A stretch of DNA of 64,000 nt, taken from Pleomorphomonas sp. PLEO (GTDB taxonomy: Bacteria > Pseudomonadota > Alphaproteobacteria > Rhizobiales > Pleomorphomonadaceae). Made by a program: the position numbers and the translations under genes. Location of the stretch: assembly GCF_041320595.1 (NCBI RefSeq), contig NZ_CP166625.1, positions 4,338,001-4,402,000 on the forward strand, read 5' to 3'. The notes under the pieces are model-generated. The model searched no databases and was not told where the DNA came from. It worked only from the letters and a program-made list of their open reading frames with translations. The first letter of the stretch is position 1, and every line of letters begins with the position of its first letter. Below, piece by piece: positions 8,360-16,088 of this stretch.

Positions 8360-10009
8360 TCACGCGAACAGCCCATGCACGAACCAGCGCGGGTGAACGG
8401 TCTCGACCTCGAACAGGCCTTCGCGGAACATCCAGAAGCGTCGCCCCTCGGCGTCCTCGACGCGGAAATAATCGCGTGTCGGCGCCTCCTGTCGCCACCA
8501 CTCGCCAGCGATCCGCTCCGGACCCTCGGCGCGCTTCACCTCGTGCGTGACGCGCCGCCAGCGGAAGCGGAGCGGCGGGCCATCCGGCACCGAGGCCATC
8601 GCCTCTACCAACTCCGGATGGGCGAACAGACGGATCGGCCGCTCCGGCGGGTCCCCGGGCAGCATCTCGGTTGCAGAGGACTTGCCCTCCCCCGCCATGT
8701 GAGCCGGCACGGCACGACACGCCCGCTCAGGAATGTGACTCTCGCGCGCTTGGAGACGCCGCACTCGGCCCTGACCGATGCGGGCGCCGACTCGATCGAC
8801 GAAACGCGTCAGCTCCAGCGTCGTGTCGGGACCGGCCAGCGACAGCGCCTCGGCATCGCGGCGGCTCGCCTCGGTGACGGCAACGGTGACGCAATCGAAG
8901 CCGTAACCGGCGTCGAACTCCTCGGTGAGGCTGTCGAGCCGACGGCAGAGAATATCCTGCATCACCCCCGCCTCTCTGCTCGGCCGGCTGAGCCCTGCCT
9001 CGACGTGGGCGAGGGCACCGTCGACGCGCCAGAGGCTGAGACGAAGACGTAGCGCCCCCTCACCCACCGCCTCCAGCCGGTCGGCCAGCGTACCGATCAG
9101 AGACAGGGCGACGGCGCGTACGTCTTCCTGGCGAGAGATTGGCTCGAAAAAACGCCGCTCGGCACAATAGGGCGCGATCGGTAGCCGTGGCGAGAAGGCC
9201 TCCTCAGCGAGCCCCAACGCCCGGTCGAGCTGAATGAGCGGGGCGCGACCGAAGCGGGCGGTGAGCGGGGCGCGCGGGCCATCGATAAGGTCGCCGATGC
9301 GCTTCAGGCCGACACGGGCGAGCGCATCGACGGTGGGCGCATCCAGCCGCAGCGCCGCCACCGGCAGACCTGCAAGCGCCCGTCGCTCCTCGCCGGCTTG
9401 AAGCCGCCCGCCACGCCCAAAGGCGGCCAGCGCATGGGCGGCGCCAATGATCGAGGCGATGCCGATGGTCACCGTCAGTCCCTGCCGTTCGAGCCGTCGT
9501 GCCATATCGGCGGCTAGAGCCTCCTCGCCGCCGAACAGGTGAGCACAGCCGGCGATATCGAGTATCAGTGTGAAGTCCTCCGGGTAAGGAAACTCGGGGT
9601 CGATGGAGGACGTGCCGATGCGGCGGCCGGCGAGCGGCGTGTAGCGCTGCGACCAATCGCATAGCCGGTCGAGGAAAGCGGCATCGGCCTCAGGATCGGC
9701 GGCGCGCACGTCGAGGCCTGGCACACGGGCGCGGGCGTCGGCAAGGCCGAGTCCCGGCTGCAGCCCAAGCCGCACGGCCTGTCCGTCGACATGGGCGAGA
9801 CGCGCGGCGCCGCGATGCTTGGCCGTAAGTACCATGGGCGGACGGGCTATCGGCTCAGGCGCCGCGGAAGGGGACGACCGCTCCCGATCGAGCCGGGTGA
9901 GACGATCGGTCGCCAGATGCGGCAGCCAGACGACCAGATAGCGGGACCGCCAAGGAGCCGGATCCCTCGGCTTTGGATCCGATACGTGGGGCACGGAAGG
10001 ATTGCTCAT
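8360..10009 (-). CDS. imuB: ImuB, inactive Y-family polymerase homologue of the SOS mutasome
   Basis: A 549-residue Y-family-like protein. The ImuB hallmark YLVVWLPHLATDRL lies at residues 24-37, where true Y polymerases carry catalytic acidic residues, so it is expected to be catalytically dead and to act as the scaffold linking DnaE2 to the beta clamp. The helix-hairpin-helix region follows (PTVDALARVGLKRIGDLIDGP). The start at 10009 is needed to include the conserved N-terminus, which makes the gene overlap the 3' end of imuA by 155 bases in another frame. Such tight packing suggests translational coupling within imuA-imuB-dnaE2. Confidence 0.93.
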   Translation of the reverse strand: MSNPSVPHVSDPKPRDPAPWRSRYLVVWLPHLATDRLTRLDRERSSPSAAPEPIARPPMVLTAKHRGAARLAHVDGQAVRLGLQPGLGLADARARVPGLDVRAADPEADAAFLDRLCDWSQRYTPLAGRRIGTSSIDPEFPYPEDFTLILDIAGCAHLFGGEEALAADMARRLERQGLTVTIGIASIIGAAHALAAFGRGGRLQAGEERRALAGLPVAALRLDAPTVDALARVGLKRIGDLIDGPRAPLTARFGRAPLIQLDRALGLAEEAFSPRLPIAPYCAERRFFEPISRQEDVRAVALSLIGTLADRLEAVGEGALRLRLSLWRVDGALAHVEAGLSRPSREAGVMQDILCRRLDSLTEEFDAGYGFDCVTVAVTEASRRDAEALSLAGPDTTLELTRFVDRVGARIGQGRVRRLQARESHIPERACRAVPAHMAGEGKSSATEMLPGDPPERPIRLFAHPELVEAMASVPDGPPLRFRWRRVTHEVKRAEGPERIAGEWWRQEAPTRDYFRVEDAEGRRFWMFREGLFEVETVHPRWFVHGLFA

Positions 10010-10838
10010 CGATACGCCACTCCATCATCCACGCACCGACCGGACCCAAACGATTTCGCGCGAGGTCGGCCGAAAAAACCGGGTTGCCGGGATGCCGGCC
10101 ACCGCAACTTGGAGCGGCCGCGACGCGCCAGCGCGTGACGGCGCTGGTCGCCCCCGGAACACCGCCGGTTCTGAGCAAAATTCCGGTGGAGCGGCTTCCG
10201 TCGGCGATCAATGACAGGCGACGACAGGCCGTCAGATCGAGGTGGCGGTCGTCGCCGAACGGTTCGATCAGCACCGCCGCGAAGGCGCGGGCGGCAAGCC
10301 CCTCCTCGGCGGCACGCAACACATCCGCCGTGTCGCGGGCCGTTACAGCAACGAGGCATGACGGATCGAGGCCGAAGGCGGTAAGGCCGGGGCCGTAAGG
10401 CTCGCCTGCCTCGCGGCCGGCCATCTCCGCGCGGACCCAGAGCCAGAGACCTCCCCGCCCAGCCGACGACAGGAGCCGCCCGGCAAGTGCCAGGGCAAAA
10501 CCGGTCGCGGCAGCCATGTCGGGCGCGCCGGCTGGACTTATGTCGTGCAGCGCGCCGCGCCGTAGACCGCCCGTCGCCGCATCAACCTCGGGGTGACCGA
10601 AGGGAACAGCCGTCGTCTCCGGTCCTGCCCAGACATTAGCTGCTCGCCCATTGCGGAAAACGGCGGCCGGAGTGAGGCGGCGAGCGACAGGGGCGATGTC
10701 ATGCACCGGCACGCCAGCCACCTCCTCTGCCGCCGCAGGGGCTTCCGCACGGCCATCGCCTCGGCCGCGCGCCCGTTCCAGTTGGGCGATCTGCCGTCGA
10801 AGCATAGCAATCCTGTCCGTCGACTCGCTCGCGAGCAC
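9855..10838 (-). CDS. imuA: ImuA, RecA-like SOS mutasome component
   Basis: At 327 residues with a GTG start this matches the ImuA family, RecA-related proteins required for ImuB/DnaE2-dependent mutagenesis. The N-terminal region IAMLRRQIAQLERAR is typical. A central FGHPEVDAATGGLRRGALHDI segment resembles the RecA-like core, and WMMEWRIDEQSFRAP near the C-terminus marks the family end. The remaining tail (about 50 residues) is low in complexity and encoded by the stretch shared with imuB. The LexA-controlled promoter lies just upstream. The GTG start is the only suitable one after the LexA box. Confidence 0.9.
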   Translation of the reverse strand: MLASESTDRIAMLRRQIAQLERARGRGDGRAEAPAAAEEVAGVPVHDIAPVARRLTPAAVFRNGRAANVWAGPETTAVPFGHPEVDAATGGLRRGALHDISPAGAPDMAAATGFALALAGRLLSSAGRGGLWLWVRAEMAGREAGEPYGPGLTAFGLDPSCLVAVTARDTADVLRAAEEGLAARAFAAVLIEPFGDDRHLDLTACRRLSLIADGSRSTGILLRTGGVPGATSAVTRWRVAAAPSCGGRHPGNPVFSADLARNRLGPVGAWMMEWRIDEQSFRAPRIGSKAEGSGSLAVPLSGRLAAASGDRSSHPARSGAVVPFRGA

Positions 10839-10865
10839 GGTTTAACCCCCGTTTTCGTGGTTCTT

Positions 10866-10909
10866 GTTCTCTATATGTTCCAGTATAGAAGGGGCTTTGG
10901 AAGAGTCAA
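10866..10909 (-). promoter_or_regulatory. SOS promoter of imuA-imuB-dnaE2 with LexA box
   Basis: Read on the minus strand there is a -35 TTGACT (10909-10904), a 16-base spacer, a -10 TATACT (10887-10882) and, two bases later, GAACATATAGAGAAC (10880-10866). That is GAAC-N7-GAAC, a perfect match to the alphaproteobacterial LexA direct repeat. LexA bound over the transcription start would repress the operon until DNA damage. The imuA start is 28 bases further on. Confidence 0.92.
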
Positions 10910-11023
10910 GGACGGGTATGCGGCGGGACATGCCGAGGTTTAGGCGCAGCAAGGGGGCTGTGCAAGGTGAGCACCCCCGCTACTACGATAAGGATGGCAG
11001 GACGCTCGATAGAGATTCCATAC

Positions 11024-11572
11024 TCAGTTGAGTAGCGTCTCAATGCGAGCCACGCGTTCCGCACGGGATCCGGAAACCTCAACAATACGCGGCCCATCCT
11101 CCAGCAATCCCAGATCGTCCTGCCGCAACATGGTCTTGAGCCGCTGGTCCACCTTGGTGCGCAATTGCGGATATTCGATCGGGACCCCGATCTCGTCGAG
11201 CCGAAGCAACGGCACGAAGACGATCAGATCCAGTGAGGCGAGAGCTTTGGCAATACGGTTCAGCAAGCGTCCTTGCGGTAGCCATTCGAAGCCTTCACTT
11301 GCGCTGACAATGTCCAAATAGGCGATAAAATCGAGCGGACAGCGATCGAAAATCAGATCCTTTTCCCTGGCCTGCTCAAGGAGCAGCATACAGCTTTGCC
11401 CGAGTTGTTCCTCAAGGTCCGCCGTGGTTGGCCCGTCGGCGAATGGCATGCCGTTTTGAGCAAGCAACCAATAGGGCTCGGGTACGCTCTCGTAGTTGCC
11501 ATGCGCGGATATGAAATCGTCGATCAGCGTCGTCTTGCCACAACCGTGCGTGCCAGTTACTGCGATACGCAT
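11024..11572 (-). CDS. Small AAA/P-loop NTPase, possible kinase
   Basis: A 182-residue protein with an N-terminal Walker A, GTHGCGKTTL (residues 7-16), and a DRCPLDFIAYLD segment near residue 76 that resembles the DR(S/C)xxD motif of small nucleoside or vitamin kinases (AAA_28-type). No membrane segment is visible. AGGAGG lies five bases before the ATG, a strong ribosome site. It is a single gene, divergent from the Sua5 gene and upstream of, but not joined to, imuA. The substrate is unknown. It could be a cofactor or nucleotide kinase, and no context gene decides this. Confidence 0.7.
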   Translation of the reverse strand: MRIAVTGTHGCGKTTLIDDFISAHGNYESVPEPYWLLAQNGMPFADGPTTADLEEQLGQSCMLLLEQAREKDLIFDRCPLDFIAYLDIVSASEGFEWLPQGRLLNRIAKALASLDLIVFVPLLRLDEIGVPIEYPQLRTKVDQRLKTMLRQDDLGLLEDGPRIVEVSGSRAERVARIETLLN

Positions 11573-11781
11573 CGATGCCTCCTAAAGATGCCGACTTAAG
11601 ACGTCTTCCTCCTGACCGCAACTTTGCGGTTCAGACCAAAACGAAACTACCCACTCCATCCACCGCCTTGACGTCGCCATGTATTGGTCTCACACAAGCC
11701 GGGTCGGGCGAACCGCCTAAAGACAATCCATCATCGGGATACTCCGTGCCACAGCGCCCCTTAGAGCTTGCCCGCATCGAA

Positions 11782-12735
11782 ATGGCGACCGACGAAGCTA
11801 TTCGCCGCGCCGCCAACCTTATTCGGCAGGGCGATCTCGTCGCCTTTCCGACCGAGACCGTTTATGGCCTCGGCGCTGATGCGACACAGGGCCAGGCCGT
11901 TGCCTCCATCTACGAGGCCAAGGGGCGGCCCTCCTTCAATCCGCTGATCGCCCATGTCGACAGCATTGCCATGGCGGAGACGCTGGTCGTCTTCGATCCG
12001 CTGTCGCGACAGCTCGCCGAGACCTTCTGGCCAGGCCCGCTGACGCTGGTGTTGCCCGAGCGGCCGGATTGCCCTGTCTCGTCGCTGGCCACCGCTGGCC
12101 TCGACACACTCGCCGTGCGCATGCCGGCGCACCGGGTAGCGCTCGAACTGATCCGCGTCGCCGGCGTGCCGATCGTCGCGCCCAGCGCCAACACCTCCGG
12201 CCACGTCAGCCCCACGTCCGCGGCTCATGTCTATGGCGATCTTTCGCGCCGCGTGCCGCTGATCCTCGACGGCGGCCGCACCGAGGTAGGTCTCGAATCG
12301 ACCATTCTGCAGGTCCGCGACAACATTCCGTATCTTCTGCGTCCGGGTGGTCTCGCCCGCGAGGAGATCGAAGCGGCGATCGGTATCGCCGTCATCCGTT
12401 CGGAGGGCGACCCGTCCACCACGCCGGTGGCGCCCGGCATGCTCGCCTCCCATTACGCGCCGCGCGCGCGCGTTCGGCTCGACGCCCGCCGTGTCAGTCC
12501 CACTGAAGCCCTTCTCGCCTTCGGCGGGGCTTCGATCCACGGCGTCGCGGAGGCTGCGCGCGTCTTCAACCTCAGCCCCTCGGGTAGCCTGCGCGAAGCG
12601 GCGGCCAATTTGTTCGACATGTTGCGCCAGGCCGACGGCGAAGACATCACCGGCATCGCGGTGGCGCCAATCCCCATCCATGGACTTGGCGAGGCGATCC
12701 GCGACCGGCTGACACGAGCAGCGGCGCCGCGCTAA
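11782..12735 (+). CDS. L-threonylcarbamoyladenylate synthase, Sua5-type
   Basis: This enzyme makes threonylcarbamoyl-AMP from threonine, bicarbonate and ATP for the t6A modification of ANN-decoding tRNAs. The YrdC domain covers about residues 5-205, with PTETVYGLGAD (23-33) and KGRPSFNPL (47-55). A C-terminal Sua5 domain (ALLAFGG onward) follows, giving 317 residues, as in long-form Sua5 proteins. The frame stays open upstream to 11575, but those 69 residues look non-coding, so the ATG at 11782 is used although no strong ribosome site precedes it. A GTG at 11746 is an alternative. Confidence 0.88.
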   Translation: MATDEAIRRAANLIRQGDLVAFPTETVYGLGADATQGQAVASIYEAKGRPSFNPLIAHVDSIAMAETLVVFDPLSRQLAETFWPGPLTLVLPERPDCPVSSLATAGLDTLAVRMPAHRVALELIRVAGVPIVAPSANTSGHVSPTSAAHVYGDLSRRVPLILDGGRTEVGLESTILQVRDNIPYLLRPGGLAREEIEAAIGIAVIRSEGDPSTTPVAPGMLASHYAPRARVRLDARRVSPTEALLAFGGASIHGVAEAARVFNLSPSGSLREAAANLFDMLRQADGEDITGIAVAPIPIHGLGEAIRDRLTRAAAPR

Positions 12736-12742
12736 GGCCATG

Positions 12743-12788
12743 AGCGTTTGAGCGGAAAGCCGATTCTTCCCTTTCCGCACGATGCGCT
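12743..12788. repeat. Dispersed imperfect palindrome, copy 1
   Basis: An AGCG...CGCT palindrome with inner arms GCGGAAA (12752-12758) and TTTCCGC (12772-12778). Read on the minus strand it starts GCATCGTGCGGAAA and resembles two other 45-bp elements at 21969-22013 and 29520-29564. Such GCATCGG-type palindromes are widespread between genes in Hyphomicrobiales. Confidence 0.5.
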
Positions 12789-12882
12789 AAGCCTTCCTGC
12801 CACCTTGACGGCGCGACCGTGGCGGCATCCTCTGTCTCAGGATTTTCACGGACGCCACAAGGCGCCTTCCGGAGAGGGTCGT

Positions 12883-13812
12883 ATGCGGACACTTTTCCTG
12901 AGCCACCCGCGTTATCGTGACCACCTCGCCCCGGAGAACCACCCCGAACAGCCAGAGCGCATAATGGCGATCGAGCGGCGGCTGGAAGGTGAGGCCTTCC
13001 AACATTTGATCCGCGATATGGCACGACCGGTCTCGGACGCGGAAATCCAGCGCGTCCATCCCGCCGGCTATGTCGACCATATCCGCATCCAGGCGCCGCA
13101 TGACGGCCTGATGTCGATCAGCGGCGACACCATTTTGTCAAATGGCACTTATGAGGCGGCGCGGCTTGCCGCTGGCGCCGCTTGCCTCGCTGTCGATGAA
13201 GTGATGGGCGGCCTCGTCGACAACGCCTTTTCCGCCGCCCGCCCACCCGGTCACCACGCCAGCGCACGACAGGCCATGGGCTTCTGCTTCTTCAACCATG
13301 CCGCCATAGCCGCCCGCCACGCCCAGGCGGCGCACGGAGCCGAACGCGTCGCCATCGTCGATTTCGACGTCCATCATGGCAACGGCACGCAGAACATCTT
13401 TTATTCCGACAAAACGGTCTTCTACGCCTCGATCCATCAGGCACAACTGTTTCCGGGTACCGGAGAGACCTCGGAGACCGGCATCGCCGGCAACATTCTC
13501 AATGTGCCGCTCGACGCCGGCGCCAACGGAGCGGTCGTGCTCGAGGCAATGACAACCGCCATTCTGCCGGCCGTCGAAGCCTTCCGGCCCGATCTCCTGG
13601 TATTGTCGGCCGGCTTCGATGCTCACTATCGCGACCCGCTTGGCGACCTCAACCTCGTCGAGGGCGATTACGGCGTCCTGACCCGCGCCTTGATGGAAGT
13701 CGCCGATCGTGTCTGTGGCGGCCGCATCGTCTCCCTGCTGGAAGGCGGCTACGACGTCGACGCCCTCGGCCTGTCGGCCGCCGCCCATGTTTCGGCCCTG
13801 ATGGGCCACTGA
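12883..13812 (+). CDS. Histone deacetylase family protein (acetyl-amide hydrolase)
   Basis: A 309-residue zinc hydrolase of the HDAC/acetoin-utilisation/acetylpolyamine amidohydrolase superfamily. The motifs appear in order: HPEQPERI near the N-terminus, RPPGHHA with the active-site pair His124-His125, GFCFFNHAA, DFDVHHGNGT with zinc ligands Asp162 and His164, SAGFDAH, and LEGGYD. The bacterial substrate is probably a small acetylated amine or a protein lysine. The ATG at 12883 is chosen because GGAGAGGG precedes it and because the protein then starts MRTLFLSHP as relatives do. A frame extension to 12748 is not conserved. Confidence 0.9.
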   Translation: MRTLFLSHPRYRDHLAPENHPEQPERIMAIERRLEGEAFQHLIRDMARPVSDAEIQRVHPAGYVDHIRIQAPHDGLMSISGDTILSNGTYEAARLAAGAACLAVDEVMGGLVDNAFSAARPPGHHASARQAMGFCFFNHAAIAARHAQAAHGAERVAIVDFDVHHGNGTQNIFYSDKTVFYASIHQAQLFPGTGETSETGIAGNILNVPLDAGANGAVVLEAMTTAILPAVEAFRPDLLVLSAGFDAHYRDPLGDLNLVEGDYGVLTRALMEVADRVCGGRIVSLLEGGYDVDALGLSAAAHVSALMGH

Positions 13813-14398
13813 TCCCAATTGGCGAAGATGCTGACGCATCCGCTCATTGAAGCCATTGCCGATTTCTCATTTGCATCTTGGTATGAGTCGCTCTGAGCAA
13901 TGCCGTTGGAGGCCGGGTAATCGGAAAGGCGTTTATTTCCAATACCCAGGCGGTGTGGGCGCACACGAGTGTTCGGAGCCATGCGGCGCGACTTCGCTCG
14001 GATTTGGCTGCCACCAACTCCCTTTATCGACCCAGTGAAGGCGGCATCTCGTCGTGTGCTGCTTTTCCGAAAGGCACGCGCCGCAGACAACGACGGAACT
14101 TTTGCTTAATAAGAGGTTAAGATCTTCTTGGGGTGATCATTTGCTTTGCGTTGTGTCAAATACTTGATTAGCTTTTAGTCTCAGGCGGTAACAAAGCAAA
14201 TGTCGCATTTTAGTCACGCATTCAAAAATCTAATTCAGCCTAGGAAGAAATCCGAACCGCATGAATGCTGCCCGCCCTTGTTCAGCCGCATTCAGAGGCA
14301 TAATATATGAACGTGGAAGACGTGATTTAAACACGGCACTCCCGAATGAATACATAAGACAAACCACGTACCCGGCGACGGGGTAGGACGGTACTCAG
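13813..14398. other. Long intergenic region, AT-rich in its second half
   Basis: No convincing gene was found in these 586 bases. From about 14100 the sequence becomes much more AT-rich than its surroundings and contains a CtrA-like box at 14106-14120. A promoter or small-RNA region for the orphan gene at 14399 is possible. No RNA fold could be named. Confidence 0.5.
14106..14120. promoter_or_regulatory. CtrA-type box TTAA-N7-TTAA
   Basis: The sequence TTAATAAGAGGTTAA is an exact match to the full CtrA consensus TTAA-N7-TTAA known from Caulobacter and relatives. It lies in the AT-rich intergenic block about 280 bases before the orphan small gene. CtrA itself is not encoded in the window. Confidence 0.5.
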
Positions 14399-14590
14399 AT
14401 GGTCAAACAGGCTGACGCTGTTAACAACGGCCAGATCCAGCAAGGCAGCGAGCTGGAGCTCGACGCCCAATATCATGAGATCGGCATTCCGGCGGTGAAC
14501 GCTGCGGCGCGCGCAATGCGTCGTCAGGTGCAGCAGAAGGACTATACGACGGTCCAGCAGACCGCTCCGATGTTCTCCTACGAGGATTGA
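14399..14590 (+). CDS. Orphan small protein of 63 residues
   Basis: I do not recognise this protein. It is polar, rich in Gln and Ala, has no membrane helix and no cysteine, and ends with the aromatic/acidic tail MFSYED. The sequence reads as a plausible folded or helical small protein (ELELDAQYHEIGIPAVNAAARAM broken into two amphipathic parts). GGTAGGACGG lies upstream of the ATG, an AT-rich promoter-like region precedes it, and a strong terminator follows at 14739, so an independent small transcript is likely. It has no operon partners. Confidence 0.6.
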   Translation: MVKQADAVNNGQIQQGSELELDAQYHEIGIPAVNAAARAMRRQVQQKDYTTVQQTAPMFSYED

Positions 14591-14738
14591 TCGGACGACC
14601 TCCCGGGGCTGGCGCATGTTGCAGCCGGCCCGGCGGTGAGCCATTTTCAGATTTGCTTCGGAGGCTCGACGCACCGATCCTTGATGGTTCTGTGCGTGAG
14701 GAAGGGCTTGTGTTTCTGGAGTAAACGGGTGAGTTCGT

Positions 14739-14776
14739 CGAAGGCCGGGGCTTGATGCTCCGGCCTTCGGCGTTTT
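14739..14776 (+). terminator. Rho-independent terminator after the orphan gene
   Basis: The stem CGAAGGCCGGGGC (14739-14751) pairs with GCTCCGGCCTTCG (14757-14769) around a TTGAT loop, and TTTT follows at 14773-14776. There is a single G-T wobble. It faces the copper gene from the opposite strand and could serve both directions. Confidence 0.8.
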
Positions 14777-14801
14777 AGTGGCGCTTTCTGCCGACGCCTC
14801 A

Positions 14802-15371
14802 TTAGCCCCCGTGAGCGTCGGGCATCTTGTTGGCACCATCCATAGGCATGCCGTCGTGGCCACCTGCCTTGTGGTCCATCGCCTTGGCATCGATTGCCTC
14901 GACCGCGAATTCCACCGGTACCTCACCCGCCTTCTCGAAAATCAGCGTTCCCTTCACCTTCGTGCCGGCTTCGAGAGGCGCCGTCAGCTTCATGAACATG
15001 AGGTGGTAGGAGCCGGGCTTCAGCTCAACGGTCGCGCCCGCCGGAATATCGACCCCTCCCCCAAGCTGCCGCATCTTCATGACATCGCCTTCCATCTTCA
15101 TCTCATGCACCTCGGCGCGGCCGGCGAGCGCGAAGCTGCCGCCGGTCAGCCGGTCAGCCGTATTGCCGGTGTTGACGATGGTCACGAAACCACCTCCCAT
15201 CTCGGCGCCCTTGGCGGTGGCCCGCGTCCAGGGATGCTTCAGGATAAGCGCCCCGGCCTTGAATTCATGGGCAGCGGCCGGCTGGATAGCCAGTGCGGAC
15301 GCCGCCGGTAAAACAGCCAAGAAGCCGGCAACCAGCGCCGTGCGGAAAAGGGTCTGAGAAATCTGGACCAT
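14802..15371 (-). CDS. PCuAC-type periplasmic copper chaperone
   Basis: This 189-residue exported protein has a cleavable signal peptide (hydrophobic residues about 9-34, ending near QPAAAHEF) and a PCu(A)C domain. The family motifs are HPWTRAT, GGGFVTIVNTG, EVHEMKMEGDVMKMRQL and HLMFMKL, whose His and Met residues bind Cu(I). The last 20 or so residues form a His/Met-rich tail (HDGMPMDGANKMPDAHGG) that can bind additional copper. Such proteins deliver copper to cytochrome oxidase or buffer periplasmic copper. The start at 15371 is chosen to give the signal peptide. It lies 115 bases after the DUF2946 gene on the same strand. Confidence 0.88.
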   Translation of the reverse strand: MVQISQTLFRTALVAGFLAVLPAASALAIQPAAAHEFKAGALILKHPWTRATAKGAEMGGGFVTIVNTGNTADRLTGGSFALAGRAEVHEMKMEGDVMKMRQLGGGVDIPAGATVELKPGSYHLMFMKLTAPLEAGTKVKGTLIFEKAGEVPVEFAVEAIDAKAMDHKAGGHDGMPMDGANKMPDAHGG

Positions 15372-15486
15372 GGAAAACCTCGATTGATTGACGGCCGGTC
15401 GCCCGTGGCTCCGGCATGCCCGCATCGCGGGTTTGATTTGTTGAATGAAGAGAAGGCGCGTCGCCTTTCAGAGAGCCGGTTACCGA

Positions 15487-15876
15487 TCAGGCGAGCCCAG
15501 GCGGTGCCCGTTGCGATGGCGGGCGACCGGCCCGCACCGGTACAATCGGAGCCTTTGGCACGGCAGGCGCAAGCAGAAGCGGAAAACCTGTCGGCTCCGG
15601 CAACGCGGCCGGCGCTGCCAAGACCCCAACGGCGCTGCCAAGGCAACAGGAGAGGCAATCATGGACGATCCGCGCCGGTGCTTTGACCGGTAGCTGCGTG
15701 TCTGCGCCCGCCATCGCCGAACAAAGAACTGGATAAGCTCCGAGGCCATCACGCGCCTCTGCCTGCGCGGCGGCGAGCGGTGCCAGCGTTTGCAGCACAA
15801 GCGCATAGACGAACAGGACACGCGTGACATCGCGCGCCAGATCTCTCAGCCCCTGCCGCCAGCCGTTACGTGTCAT
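15487..15876 (-). CDS. DUF2946-like exported Cys-rich protein
   Basis: A 129-residue protein with a hydrophobic signal-like segment (VLFVYALVLQTLAPLAAAQA, about residues 18-37), a HDCLSCCLG cluster near residue 72, a second hydrophobic stretch and a proline-rich basic tail. This layout fits the DUF2946 family, often found beside copper genes, although the match is by pattern only. The ATG at 15876 has GGGGAGG directly upstream. It is the first gene of a two-gene copper module with the PCuAC chaperone and is divergent from corA. Confidence 0.65.
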   Translation of the reverse strand: MTRNGWRQGLRDLARDVTRVLFVYALVLQTLAPLAAAQAEARDGLGAYPVLCSAMAGADTQLPVKAPARIVHDCLSCCLGSAVGVLAAPAALPEPTGFPLLLAPAVPKAPIVPVRAGRPPSQRAPPGLA

Positions 15877-16088
15877 GGCCTCCCCACGGCTCATATCCGA
15901 CCAAACACTTACCAGATTGCCTTGGCGGTGCAATGTCCAACGGGAAAGACTCGACCGCCGCCGCGCCCGCGTATAGAGAGACTGCGGACGGTGACGCCTC
16001 CTTCTTCGAAGGGAGTCGCCGCATTCGGAGAATTCGCCCATCGCCAAGCGAACCGGCCTCGCGAAGGCCAGAGTTCTGGACGTCGCCC

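Noticed and set aside
11575-11781. 69-residue extension of Sua5
   Set aside because: Low-complexity, Pro/Thr-rich sequence without similarity. The YrdC domain starts at the later ATG.
13749-14090. Minus-strand frame over the HDAC-like gene end and the intergenic block
   Set aside because: It is basic and serine-rich with no motif, and mostly antisense to a conserved gene.
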